A stretch of 17,833 nt of DNA from Candidatus Methanofilum arcanum (lineage in GTDB: Archaea > Halobacteriota > Methanomicrobia > Methanomicrobiales > Methanospirillaceae). The position numbers were made by a program, and so were the translations under genes. The stretch covers positions 1 to 17,833 of the forward strand of contig JAITWW010000047.1 in assembly GCA_031285085.1 (NCBI GenBank), given 5' to 3'. Positions 6,667 through 14,433 of this stretch are shown piece after piece. The number at the start of each line of letters is the position of its first letter. Within the stretch, counting starts at the first letter, position 1. The notes under the pieces are model-generated. The model saw only the letters and a program-made list of their open reading frames with translations, made no database searches and was not told where the DNA came from.

Positions 6667-7143
6667 TCACATCTTGACTTTGTACCCCTTTGACACCATA
6701 ATTTTTTTTGCTTCTTTCTGCCATACAACATCTTCTTTCGCAGGAATATGCACGAGGACAGTATCATATAGTTCTTTTAGAGTCTCATCCTCTGTTGAGA
6801 GGGTCCGTTTTGCACGAACTTTTCCCACAACAGAACCAGCAGAGTCCAAAATAAGCATGACATAACACTCAAGCGCTTTACAATGTGATGGCATGGCAGC
6901 ATAGGCAAGGCAATGCCAGATCGTCTCAGTCTCTTGACGAAGAAAAGGACAAGCATCTGGAAATACTGCAAAAACAGATACATCTGCGAGTTTTTCCTTC
7001 ACTTCAGGGGTATGAGGGAGATGTATCTTCTCCCCGGTGATTGCACTTTTTCCAATAACCTCTGTATCTGTGATTTTTTCAATCATAACAGAGCGACCAA
7101 GTGTTGTGCAGCACTTCCCACATTTATAGCAACGAAATGGCAT
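6667..7143 (-). CDS. YkgJ-family cysteine cluster protein
   Basis: The 158-residue protein begins MPFRCYKCGKCCTTLGRS, the CxxCxxCC signature of the YkgJ (zinc/iron-chelating) family. Further cysteines lie at 65 (DACPFL), 78 (WHCLAY), 88 (SHCKA) and 93, giving eight in all, which fits the family's metal or Fe-S binding. The biochemical role is not established for most members. The C-terminal ~65 residues are basic and lack recognisable motifs. ATG 7141-7143 is the start; a GGAG lies about 13 bases upstream, rather far. It is the first gene of a unit with the TPR protein, and a long non-coding gap separates it from mcm. Confidence 0.85.
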   Translation of the reverse strand: MPFRCYKCGKCCTTLGRSVMIEKITDTEVIGKSAITGEKIHLPHTPEVKEKLADVSVFAVFPDACPFLRQETETIWHCLAYAAMPSHCKALECYVMLILDSAGSVVGKVRAKRTLSTEDETLKELYDTVLVHIPAKEDVVWQKEAKKIMVSKGYKVKM

Positions 7144-7359
7144 AGCTATTCATTTTCTCCATTACATCTAAAAAACCTTACATTTACCGTGGAGTCATCC
7201 AAACTTCGGCATCCTGCCTTCGTCAGATGACTCAGGAAGTATCAAACATCCGATTTGTGGAGTAATCCTGGACAGGGGGGCGAGAACCTGCTTTTTCCAT
7301 ACCTCTGAACACGAAAACAGCCATGTGACATCAAATACGCAAATGGGCAACCATTCGAC

Positions 7360-7386
7360 GGGTGTGCGAGCTTTGCTCGCACACCC
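7360..7386. repeat. perfect 12-bp stem, 3-nt loop hairpin
   Basis: The arm gggtgtgcgagc (7360-7371) and its exact complement (7375-7386) enclose a TTT loop. It is GC-rich, unlike its surroundings. On the minus strand it lies downstream of mcm but is not followed by T residues. On the plus strand it precedes T-rich sequence (7393-7409). It could block exonucleases at an mRNA 3' end or be a dispersed repeat. Confidence 0.85.
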
Positions 7387-7400
7387 CAAGTAGTTTTACT

Positions 7401-7420
7401 CAATTTTTTACAAAAAATTG
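7401..7420. terminator. A/T palindrome with T6 run, likely mcm terminator
   Basis: The arm caatttttt and its complement aaaaaattg surround a 2-bp centre. Both strands therefore carry a T6 run. It lies about 53 bp beyond the mcm stop on the minus strand, the right place for an archaeal T-run terminator. Confidence 0.5.
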
Positions 7421-7435
7421 TTTTGAAAATATTGT

Positions 7436-7475
7436 GTTAGATATTTAGTTAGATATTTGGTTAGATATTTGGTTA
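7436..7475. repeat. tandem 12-bp repeat at the 3' end of mcm
   Basis: Three units of gttagatattt(a/g) lie at 7436-7447, 7448-7459 and 7460-7471; a fourth, partial unit starts at 7472 and covers the mcm stop codon. Because the period is a multiple of three, each unit presents another TAA in the mcm frame on the minus strand, giving a series of in-frame stops. Confidence 0.85.
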
Positions 7476-9632
7476 GATCAGCTTGATGATACCATGTTTT
7501 GGTTCCATCGCTTCTCCACCACGAAGCATTGCTTTGATCTGGGTATCAATATCCTCACGCACAACTCCTTTTGCCACGATCTGGGAGATAACATTCTCCA
7601 TGTTTGCACGCCCATCAGGATCTGCTACTGCTCGAATCGTCTCCTTAATCATCCGAATGAGATCTCGTCGTGCCTTTGGAATACCAGTTGTCACGCGATC
7701 AATGTCAAATGTGCCAGTTCCAGGATCATATGCAACCTGACGAAGACACATATCAACAATGCGAATCACACGTTCTGCATCTCCTTTCTCAATAATATCA
7801 GAGAGACGCAGTCTGGCACTTGACTCTGCAAGCCGAACAAGGGCCTCAAGCTGGCGAGCGGTTACAGGAACAGGTTTATTTGGATCTGCAAGACTTCGAA
7901 GCTTCATATAATAGGCGACAAGTTCATCTTTTGCTTCATCAGAAAGGCGTGGAAAGCAATTTCGCTTTGCATAGGCTACGTACTTTCGAAAAAGAACAGG
8001 ATCAATATCTGGAAGAACTGGTTTGAGGTACTCCTCAATATAAGCATCATCAACCCCTTCAATGGGTGTATGGCGATGCTGCTCAATTAACTCTCCAATC
8101 GAATGTGCCCTTAAGATATGCTCTGCAATAGCATTATCACGTGTCTGCTCTGGCTTATCTGCAAGCACAAATAAAAGATCAAATCGAGAGAGGAGGGAGG
8201 GAGGCATGTTTATCTGATCCCCAATTGGCACAAACTCATCAAAACGTCCAAGTTTTGGATTTGCAGCACCAAGCATGGCACAACGTGACTTCAACGTAGC
8301 GGTAATACCAGCCTTTGCAACACTGATAGATTGCTGCTCCATCGCCTCATGGAGAGAACTTCTATCATGCTTATCCATCTTATCCATCTCATCAACACAG
8401 GCAACCCCCATATCAGCCATCACAAGCGCACCTGCTTCAAGTGTCCACCTTCCATCCCCAAACTCATCCTTCACTGCAGTTGCAGTCAGACCTGCTGAGG
8501 TTGATGATTGCCCACTGGTATATATCGCACGAGGAGAGAGACGTACAACATACCGAAGAATTTGAGATTTTGCAATCCCAGGATCACCAATTAAGAGGAC
8601 ATGAATATCTCCCCGAAGCCGTGTACCATCAGGCATTGATTTTGCAATACCACCAAATAACTGAAGCCCAATTGCTTCTTTTACATCATCGGAGCCATAG
8701 ATGGTTGGTGCTATCGAGTTTGCAACTTTTCGATAGATCTGAGGATCTGAGGCAAGCTCATGAATCAAACGTTCATCTTCCTCACTGATATTCACCTCTT
8801 CAAACTCTTTTTCAGAGATCTCAATCGAGTTACACTCCAGATAGATATCAAAGATCGTACTTTTCATGCCTTGCGAACTCCGTTGAATAGAACGCAAGAT
8901 CCCATTTACCACAACGCGGTCCCCTGGTGTTACGATTCCTGTAATATCATCACTCACATCAATATCTAGATTTTGTGGCTGTTCCCCACCACGAAGTCCC
9001 TCTGGAGACTCTTGCACTCGAAGTTTTTGTGAATCCACGAACTCAGACATATAAGACATGAGTTCAAGTTTTTTAAGGGTACATCCATCAGTGCCACACC
9101 CATCTGGCTCCTGAAATGGACCATATCCTTGTGATTTTGTAGTAATGTGACCTGCTGCACACCGAAATTTTGCAAGCGTAATACGGGGACGAACCTCAGT
9201 TGTTTTTCGAAGAATGCCTTCGACACTGATAAACGTCCCAATATGCTCAGATCTAATCTCTCGAACCGCTATTTTTTGGGGGAGGTTTGTGATGCGGACA
9301 TGAATATTAGGCTTATCACGCCCTTTTTTTACCCGAACAAGATTATGAACACGAATGGTATCTTTAATATCACTCAGAACCTTTCCCGGGTAGGTGAGCA
9401 TCTCATCAGATAACTGTATTCCAACCTCTCCGAAGCTTTCGATATCATGATAATTAATATAGAGTGAGCGTTTTGATGGATACTCACGAGAAAGAGCCCC
9501 TAATTCGTTTTTGTACCTTGTTTTTAAAAAACGAGTCCACTCAGCATCTCGGTCAGCAATTTTAGCCTCAATCCTATCTGTGCTGATACTTTCACCCCCT
9601 GCCTTATTGCTCTCTTTTTCCGTTCGATTCAA
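7473..9632 (-). CDS. mcm: replicative DNA helicase MCM
   Basis: This is the archaeal minichromosome maintenance helicase, a homohexamer that unwinds DNA 3' to 5' at the fork. The 719-residue protein has an N-terminal domain with a zinc site (C158, H162, C179, C184) and beta-hairpin/OB elements. Its AAA+ core has Walker A GDPGIAKS (349-356), Walker B CVDEMD (412-417), sensor 1 GAANP (455-459) and arginine finger SRFD (482-485). A C-terminal winged helix follows. All key residues are present. The only upstream start in frame is TTG 9632, which overlaps the rfcS stop as TTGA; an in-frame TGA lies just before it. No Shine-Dalgarno sequence is visible, so translation probably depends on coupling to rfcS. 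Confidence 0.97.
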   Translation of the reverse strand: MNRTEKESNKAGGESISTDRIEAKIADRDAEWTRFLKTRYKNELGALSREYPSKRSLYINYHDIESFGEVGIQLSDEMLTYPGKVLSDIKDTIRVHNLVRVKKGRDKPNIHVRITNLPQKIAVREIRSEHIGTFISVEGILRKTTEVRPRITLAKFRCAAGHITTKSQGYGPFQEPDGCGTDGCTLKKLELMSYMSEFVDSQKLRVQESPEGLRGGEQPQNLDIDVSDDITGIVTPGDRVVVNGILRSIQRSSQGMKSTIFDIYLECNSIEISEKEFEEVNISEEDERLIHELASDPQIYRKVANSIAPTIYGSDDVKEAIGLQLFGGIAKSMPDGTRLRGDIHVLLIGDPGIAKSQILRYVVRLSPRAIYTSGQSSTSAGLTATAVKDEFGDGRWTLEAGALVMADMGVACVDEMDKMDKHDRSSLHEAMEQQSISVAKAGITATLKSRCAMLGAANPKLGRFDEFVPIGDQINMPPSLLSRFDLLFVLADKPEQTRDNAIAEHILRAHSIGELIEQHRHTPIEGVDDAYIEEYLKPVLPDIDPVLFRKYVAYAKRNCFPRLSDEAKDELVAYYMKLRSLADPNKPVPVTARQLEALVRLAESSARLRLSDIIEKGDAERVIRIVDMCLRQVAYDPGTGTFDIDRVTTGIPKARRDLIRMIKETIRAVADPDGRANMENVISQIVAKGVVREDIDTQIKAMLRGGEAMEPKHGIIKLI

Positions 9633-10597
9633 TCACATGCATGCACTACAAACTGCGCAATAAGGGCACTCATCTGGAGATCACTTCCTGCCCCCTCAGA
9701 TATGCGATAATCAGTCTCTCCAAGACAAGCAATCATCTTTACTCTTGTCTCACGTGGCATCTCACGAGTGATAAGCAACCGGTATATCTGGCCGATAAGC
9801 TCTTGAGGAGAGATTCCTCGCTCACGAATCAAGGAGATTAAAAATCGATTTGCTCCCTCAAAATTTCCTTCAAAGCAGATATCAATGAGTTTTTCGATCT
9901 CCTCAGGACGGGCTGTTGAGGTTATGGCATAGATAGTATCAGCTGCAATTGTTGAAGTAATAATTGCAGCACCTTGAAGGGCATTTACGACCTTTCTCAT
10001 ATCCCCCTGTGCGATATATGCAAGTGCTTTTTGTGCCTCTTCAGATACCAAAAGGTTTTGATCTGTTGCAACTCTTCGTACCATCTCTGCAATATCATCA
10101 TCTTGCAGAGGTTTGAAACGATAGATTGCACAGCGGCTCTGAATCGGGTCAATTATTTTTGATGAATAATTACAGGAGAGGATAAAGCGACAACTCTGGG
10201 CATAGGTCTCCATCGTTCGACGCAGTGCCGACTGAGCATCATTTGTGAGTGCATCAGCCTCGTCAAGAAAGAGGATCTTAAATGCAACATCTCCAAAGGG
10301 AGAGGTGCGGGCAAACTGTTTGATCTGATTTCGAACGACATCAATACCTCGTTCATCAGATGCATTTAATTCACGAAAGTTCATCTGCCAGTCATCTTGA
10401 AAGAACTCACGTGCAAGAGCTACCGCTGCGGTAGTTTTGCCAACACCTGCACTGCCGGTAAAAAGAAGATGGGGCATCTCACCGGTTCGAACATATGAAC
10501 TCAAACGCTCAGTGATCTCGTGTTGCCCGATGATATCTGATATCTGTTTTGGACGGTACTTTTCAATCCAGATGGTGTATGATTCGTCCGTGTTCAT
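9629..10597 (-). CDS. rfcS: replication factor C small subunit
   Basis: RfcS forms the clamp loader with RfcL and loads the PCNA ring at primer ends using ATP. The 322-residue protein has WIEKYRP near the N-terminus, Walker A GSAGVGKT (48-55), NASDERG (78-84), the DEAD box (112-115), sensor 1 around N143 and the SRC motif (154-156) whose arginine acts in trans on the neighbouring subunit. No intein is present, although inteins are common in archaeal rfc genes. ATG 10597 has no ribosome site close by. It lies 52 bp after archaemetzincin and overlaps mcm, so the three appear to form one unit. Confidence 0.97.
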   Translation of the reverse strand: MNTDESYTIWIEKYRPKQISDIIGQHEITERLSSYVRTGEMPHLLFTGSAGVGKTTAAVALAREFFQDDWQMNFRELNASDERGIDVVRNQIKQFARTSPFGDVAFKILFLDEADALTNDAQSALRRTMETYAQSCRFILSCNYSSKIIDPIQSRCAIYRFKPLQDDDIAEMVRRVATDQNLLVSEEAQKALAYIAQGDMRKVVNALQGAAIITSTIAADTIYAITSTARPEEIEKLIDICFEGNFEGANRFLISLIRERGISPQELIGQIYRLLITREMPRETRVKMIACLGETDYRISEGAGSDLQMSALIAQFVVHACD

Positions 10598-10649
10598 TTA
10601 TACATGTATGGTGCTTCACAATAATTCAATGATCGTGATGAGGGGACAA

Positions 10650-11273
10650 TCACAAGATAAGTGGATCTGAGTGTTTCTGGGTTAAAATAGGATCAGCACA
10701 CTCAGCATCTCCCTGTTCTGGGATCTGATGGAGATAAATAAAAGGATGAAGTCGCATGTGCTTTTTTGTGCACGCGTGACAGAACCAGGAATGTTTTGCA
10801 TCAAGATCATCAAAACAGAGTGGATTTGCCATGATACAACTTGCATTTGAACAATGAGTGAGGCCAAGCAGATGACCGATCTCATGCAGCCCCTCTCTTC
10901 CAATTCTTTCAATAAGCAGCTTATCATCTGGTGGCAACCCCCAGAACTCATTTGCAAGCCTTGTTCCAGAAACAACAGATACGCCAGCGGCCTCACGTGA
11001 AATTCCAAACAGATGAGCTCCACTTCTTGTGCACAGATCATCTCCAAGCACAAGAAGTATCGGTTCTGTCATGGCGTGGCGTTTTTTATAGAGCTGTAAG
11101 GCACTGAGCACAATATGCGCATCATAATATTGGTTTGTGCTTGAGTATCCACTTATACGCACTGGATTTGCACAAAGCTTCATTGGAGTATCTAAAATCT
11201 GCTGCATGCGACGTTGTACTGGAAGTGCTAATCCAGTCGGTGCGCGTTTATCCCAAAAAATGTGAATGTCCAT
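10650..11273 (-). CDS. amzA: archaemetzincin (metzincin-type zinc metalloprotease)
   Basis: The product has the extended zinc motif HEIGHLLGLTH, directly followed by the archaemetzincin CxxxxCxM pattern (CSNASCIM). Two histidine pairs plus the third histidine bind the catalytic zinc, the glutamate is the general base, and the cysteines with a later FCHAC pair form a second structural zinc site. The methionine is the Met-turn. The natural substrate of the family is unknown. The frame is open to GTG 11285, but ATG 11273 gives MDIHIFWD, which fits family N-termini, with GGGT eight bases upstream; the protein is then 207 residues. The C-terminal ~30 residues are low in conservation. It lies first in a likely unit with rfcS and mcm. 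Confidence 0.9.
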   Translation of the reverse strand: MDIHIFWDKRAPTGLALPVQRRMQQILDTPMKLCANPVRISGYSSTNQYYDAHIVLSALQLYKKRHAMTEPILLVLGDDLCTRSGAHLFGISREAAGVSVVSGTRLANEFWGLPPDDKLLIERIGREGLHEIGHLLGLTHCSNASCIMANPLCFDDLDAKHSWFCHACTKKHMRLHPFIYLHQIPEQGDAECADPILTQKHSDPLIL

Positions 11274-11392
11274 GACGTGACCCACATTGCTACCAAGCCA
11301 TCACTGTTTGTTCAGTTGTTATCATGTATCCCCTTATCACTTCTTCTTATTTTAATGAGATTTGATATGTCTGTTCACCTTATCTTTATGAA

Positions 11393-11806
11393 ATGAGTGG
11401 GTTTAAACATATTGAAGAAAGTATAAGCAGATATATCATTCCTCATTATCATCGTATCTGTGAGATTGGCGTTGGTCAAAACTTTCATGTTGCAAAGCAA
11501 ATACATAATGCAGGCCGCAAGATCTTTTGCACAGATATTATTCAGTTTCTCGACGAGACTCCTGTCCCATATATTGTTGATTCAGTATTTTCTCCAACAT
11601 ATTCATTATATAAAAATATTGATCTCATATATGCAGTCCGGCCTCATGAAGAGATGATTGCAGCACTTACCTCTCTTGCAAGATTCATTGATTGCGATCT
11701 TATTGTATATCATCTTGGATTTGAGAGGTTTTCTGGAGCAGAGATTATTCCTCAGGCAGAGATTCCTCTTTTTTTCTATTACAAAAGATCTATTTTGAAA
11801 AAGTGA
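11393..11806 (+). CDS. UPF0146 family protein
   Basis: This 137-residue protein matches the archaeal UPF0146 family. The EIGVGQNFHVAKQIHNAG segment (24-41) followed by IFCTDI looks like a Rossmann-type nucleotide or S-adenosylmethionine-binding loop and acidic strand end. DLIYAVRPHEEMIAAL and DLIVYHLGFE follow. No function has been assigned to the family as far as I know; a methyltransferase-like fold is an inference. ATG 11393 lacks a ribosome site, and a TATA-like TTTGATAT sits about 30 bases upstream, consistent with a leaderless message. It is divergent from amzA and convergent with rfcL. Confidence 0.85.
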   Translation: MSGFKHIEESISRYIIPHYHRICEIGVGQNFHVAKQIHNAGRKIFCTDIIQFLDETPVPYIVDSVFSPTYSLYKNIDLIYAVRPHEEMIAALTSLARFIDCDLIVYHLGFERFSGAEIIPQAEIPLFFYYKRSILKK

Positions 11807-11841
11807 GAAAGGTGAAGGAGAAAAGGTGAAAAGGAGATTTT

Positions 11842-13350
11842 TTATCCAAATGAAAAGAGATCAACCTGTTTCTGGTCAGATTCTCCTTGTTCTACTTGTG
11901 CTTCTCTATCTCCAGGAGAGGAGATCTTTTCCATGGCATGAAGAGATGTCTGGCCTTGGAGTTTTTCCTCATTTTGAGAGATGAAGAGCTTTTCTGTTTT
12001 CTCTCTCTTGCCGGTTTTGTCGGTTTTGTCGGTTTTGTCGGTTTTATCTGTTTTATCTGTTTTTTTCTGCGTTCCTTCTTTTTTCTTTGGTACTGGTTTT
12101 TTCAGGGTTTTTTGTGCTTTTTCTGCTTCTTTCTTCTCTTTTTCAATTTCTTTTGCGATTGCTTTTGCCAAAGCTGCGTCTTCAAGCAAGATCGTAAGCA
12201 GATCAGGATTGTCAGTGAGGGTTCTTGCACAGAGATCTGGGTGCTGCTGCGAAAGTACTGATACAGGACGGAGATAATCTTCACGCACCGTTGTCTGTGC
12301 CATATGCAGATTTGTACCAATGGCACGGTACAGTGACTGGCGAATGAGGCGTTTTCTTTTTGCAGTTCCTATTTTTTTGAAGCGAGATGGAGGGTTGATC
12401 TTCTCACGTATAACATGACCAGTTGCAGCGGCATGAACACCAAATAACATACATCCTGATGCATATCTCCAAAGGGTGTAGTACTGTGTTTTCAATGTAC
12501 GACCAAGAAACAGATCTGCATGAGAAAGCAGGCGATAACACGCAGATAGAGCATGTGGATCCTTTACACGTGTTACATTCTCTTCAAGCCACAAAAGGAT
12601 CTGATCAGGTGTTTCATCGATCTCAAAAGAGAGAGGAGGAAGAACTCTTGGATCTCTTGCTTCAAAAGTGGCACTGACTATGTCAAAGATTGTAGAGCGT
12701 TTGTCCTTTCCAGAGATTGGAAGAGAGATATGCTCGTCAATACCGATAGACGCAGCATAAAGCATGTTAACTGCACAGCGAATATCACCTGATGCTCGGT
12801 CTGCAATATCAACAAGCACACTTTCATCAATATTTTTTCCTTCCTGTCTTGCAATGGAGCGAAGCAGTGGAGCAAGAGATCTAGATTGTAAGGAACGAAA
12901 AACTACAGGATCACATACTGCTTTGATCGCAGCATCAACACCATAGAGATCATTTGCGATGAGAATGATTGGTTGCTGACTTGCTTTTATGACATCAACC
13001 ACTGCTTTTGCACCACCTCTGTCTGCGCTTCCATGCAGATTATCAGCTTCGTCAAGAAGAACGAGGCGGCGATTACCGGTAAAAGAGTGAGTGCTTGCGC
13101 TTCCTGCAACCCGCTCGATAGCTCCCTTTGTGCGCTGATCACTTGCATTCAGCTCAATGACATCCCAGTCCATGTCACGCGCAAGGGCATACGCGGCAGA
13201 GGTCTTTCCAATGCCTGCTTTTCCATATATGAGCAGAGGTTTTGTACCCACCATCCATTCTTGCGCCCAGGTAACAAGTCTGCGTATAACTTCCTTATTT
13301 CCCTGAAGATCGGCGATATGTTGTGGACGATACTTCTCTGCCCAGTCCAT
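11842..13350 (-). CDS. rfcL: replication factor C large subunit
   Basis: RfcL is the single large subunit that completes the archaeal clamp loader. The 502-residue protein starts MDWAEKYRPQ and has Walker A GKAGIGKT (43-50), NASDQR (68-73), Walker B LLDEADN (98-104) and a family-typical helical middle region. From about residue 398 it becomes a charged tail, EKEKKEAEKAQKTLKKP and then Thr-Asp-Lys repeats. It ends QVDLFSFG, a PCNA-interacting (PIP-like) motif. The tail presumably tethers RfcL to PCNA flexibly. ATG 13350 has no Shine-Dalgarno sequence. The gene is divergent from mmp2 and convergent with the UPF0146 gene, 35 bp away. Confidence 0.96.
   Translation of the reverse strand: MDWAEKYRPQHIADLQGNKEVIRRLVTWAQEWMVGTKPLLIYGKAGIGKTSAAYALARDMDWDVIELNASDQRTKGAIERVAGSASTHSFTGNRRLVLLDEADNLHGSADRGGAKAVVDVIKASQQPIILIANDLYGVDAAIKAVCDPVVFRSLQSRSLAPLLRSIARQEGKNIDESVLVDIADRASGDIRCAVNMLYAASIGIDEHISLPISGKDKRSTIFDIVSATFEARDPRVLPPLSFEIDETPDQILLWLEENVTRVKDPHALSACYRLLSHADLFLGRTLKTQYYTLWRYASGCMLFGVHAAATGHVIREKINPPSRFKKIGTAKRKRLIRQSLYRAIGTNLHMAQTTVREDYLRPVSVLSQQHPDLCARTLTDNPDLLTILLEDAALAKAIAKEIEKEKKEAEKAQKTLKKPVPKKKEGTQKKTDKTDKTDKTDKTDKTGKREKTEKLFISQNEEKLQGQTSLHAMEKISSPGDREAQVEQGESDQKQVDLFSFG
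12012..12065. repeat. 9-bp tandem repeat encoding Thr-Asp-Lys in rfcL
   Basis: Six 9-bp units: three of cggttttgt, one cggttttat, one ctgttttat and one ctgtttttt. On the minus strand they encode consecutive Lys-Thr-Asp triplets in the RfcL tail. The first units are identical and the others differ in the third and ninth bases, so the array is partly diverged. The copy number could vary without breaking the frame. Confidence 0.9.
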
Positions 13351-13388
13351 GGGTACGCGTTGGATATACGATGCAATAAATCATGTGA

Positions 13389-13397
13389 GATTTAAAA
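13389..13397. promoter_or_regulatory. shared, near-symmetric TATA element between rfcL and mmp2
   Basis: The gap of 66 bp between the divergent rfcL and mmp2 genes contains gatttaaaa, whose core tttaaa is palindromic. It lies about 24 bp before the mmp2 ATG (13417), which puts the transcription start at or next to the ATG, and about 45 bp before the rfcL ATG. The mmp2 message would then be leaderless, which fits the lack of a ribosome site. Confidence 0.5.
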
Positions 13398-13416
13398 GAG
13401 CTAAGTGTTTTGACCC

Positions 13417-14433
13417 ATGCGTGAAAGTGCCTGTTCCATCGAGTCGATAGCTGAGGCTGTGAGAAATTATGACGGGGTGAAGCGAAAGCTTGCCATTGGA
13501 CGCCTTGTTCAGCGTTTAAAAATTCCATCGGAACATGTGGTTGCATCATTTGGTGAGGATGCTGCTGTTATCACTACCGATGCCGGACGTGATGATGTGC
13601 TTTTGCTTGCTGCTGATGGAATCTGGAGTCGGCTCATGGAGGTTGATCCCTACTGGGCTGGATATTGCTCTATTCTTGTAAATATCCATGATATTGCAGC
13701 AATGGGTGGAAGGCCAGTAGCGCTTGTTGATATTTTTTCGATGTGCGACTGCAAGATTGGGACATTGGTAACAAAGGGCATGCATGACGCGTCACAGCAG
13801 TTTGGTGTGCCAGTTGTTGGAGGTCATGTACATCCTGATGCTGATGTCAACTCAATTGGGGTAGCAGTGCTTGGAGTGGCACAGAGTGATGGAGTCATAT
13901 ACAGTACGACAGCAGAGGACGGAGATGTCATCATTGCTGCATATGATCTGGAGGGGAGAGTGCATCCATCAAGTGGAGCGAACTGGGACTCGGTGACGAT
14001 GAAGGATGCAGCTTTTCTTCGAGCACAGATAGCAATTATGCAGGAGCTTGGGGAGAAAAAACTTGTCACTGCAGGAAAAGATATATCAAACCCAGGCCTG
14101 CTTGGAACGCTTGGTATGTTGCTTGAAGTGTCACGTATGGGAGCAGTTGTTGATATCGAGCGAATTCCCTCTCCACCACTTGCTGAGCATGGTATCACAC
14201 TGGTTCAATGGTTGATGATGTACCCAGGCATGGGTTTTATCTTAACTGCTCACAGAGAACATGTTGATGCGATAATCTCTTGTTTTTCCTCAGTATCAAT
14301 GTGTGCAACAGTGATTGGTGAGGTAAATGCAAGCAAAAAACTTGAAATCCGCTGCGGTGATAGTTCTGCGGAGGTTTTTGATTTTGTAAATGATGATGTA
14401 ACTGGAATAGAGCGATGCTATCCAGACGAATAG
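13417..14433 (+). CDS. mmp2: methanogenesis marker protein 2 (AIR synthase-related)
   Basis: This 338-residue protein belongs to the PurM/selenophosphate-synthetase-like superfamily. It shows the N-terminal GEDAAVI motif (46-52), the NIHDIAAMGGRPVA helix-loop (89-102) and the GGHVHPD segment (135-141), followed by the C-terminal domain with SNPGLLGTLGMLLE and YPGMGFIL. This arrangement fits methanogenesis marker 2, a family found almost only in methanogens. It is predicted to bind ATP, but its reaction is not known to me. ATG 13417 lies directly after a TATA element and has no ribosome site. Its 3' end overlaps mmp4 by 19 bp. Confidence 0.87.
   Translation: MRESACSIESIAEAVRNYDGVKRKLAIGRLVQRLKIPSEHVVASFGEDAAVITTDAGRDDVLLLAADGIWSRLMEVDPYWAGYCSILVNIHDIAAMGGRPVALVDIFSMCDCKIGTLVTKGMHDASQQFGVPVVGGHVHPDADVNSIGVAVLGVAQSDGVIYSTTAEDGDVIIAAYDLEGRVHPSSGANWDSVTMKDAAFLRAQIAIMQELGEKKLVTAGKDISNPGLLGTLGMLLEVSRMGAVVDIERIPSPPLAEHGITLVQWLMMYPGMGFILTAHREHVDAIISCFSSVSMCATVIGEVNASKKLEIRCGDSSAEVFDFVNDDVTGIERCYPDE

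Larger units (their letters stand above)
7144..7472. other. 329-bp structured intergenic region, no convincing gene
   Basis: Between the mcm stop and the ykgJ-type start lie four structures: an 8-bp inverted repeat (7192-7199 with 7226-7233), a 12-bp perfect hairpin, a 20-bp A/T palindrome and a 12-bp tandem repeat. A 64-codon minus-strand frame (7195-7389) crosses the hairpin and ends KFG at the inverted repeat. It has no ribosome site and no recognisable domain, so I do not call it a gene. The promoter of the ykgJ-type gene must lie at the left end. Confidence 0.6.

Noticed and set aside
7195..7389. 64-residue minus-strand protein between mcm and the ykgJ-type gene
   Set aside because: No ribosome site, no recognised domain, and the frame crosses a perfect hairpin; treated as non-coding structured DNA.
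9629..10597. Intein in rfcS or mcm
   Set aside because: Both proteins have normal length and uninterrupted Walker and sensor motifs.
12012..12065. 9-bp repeats as a CRISPR array or replication-origin iterons
   Set aside because: The units are contiguous, far too short, without spacers, and lie in frame inside rfcL coding Lys-Thr-Asp.
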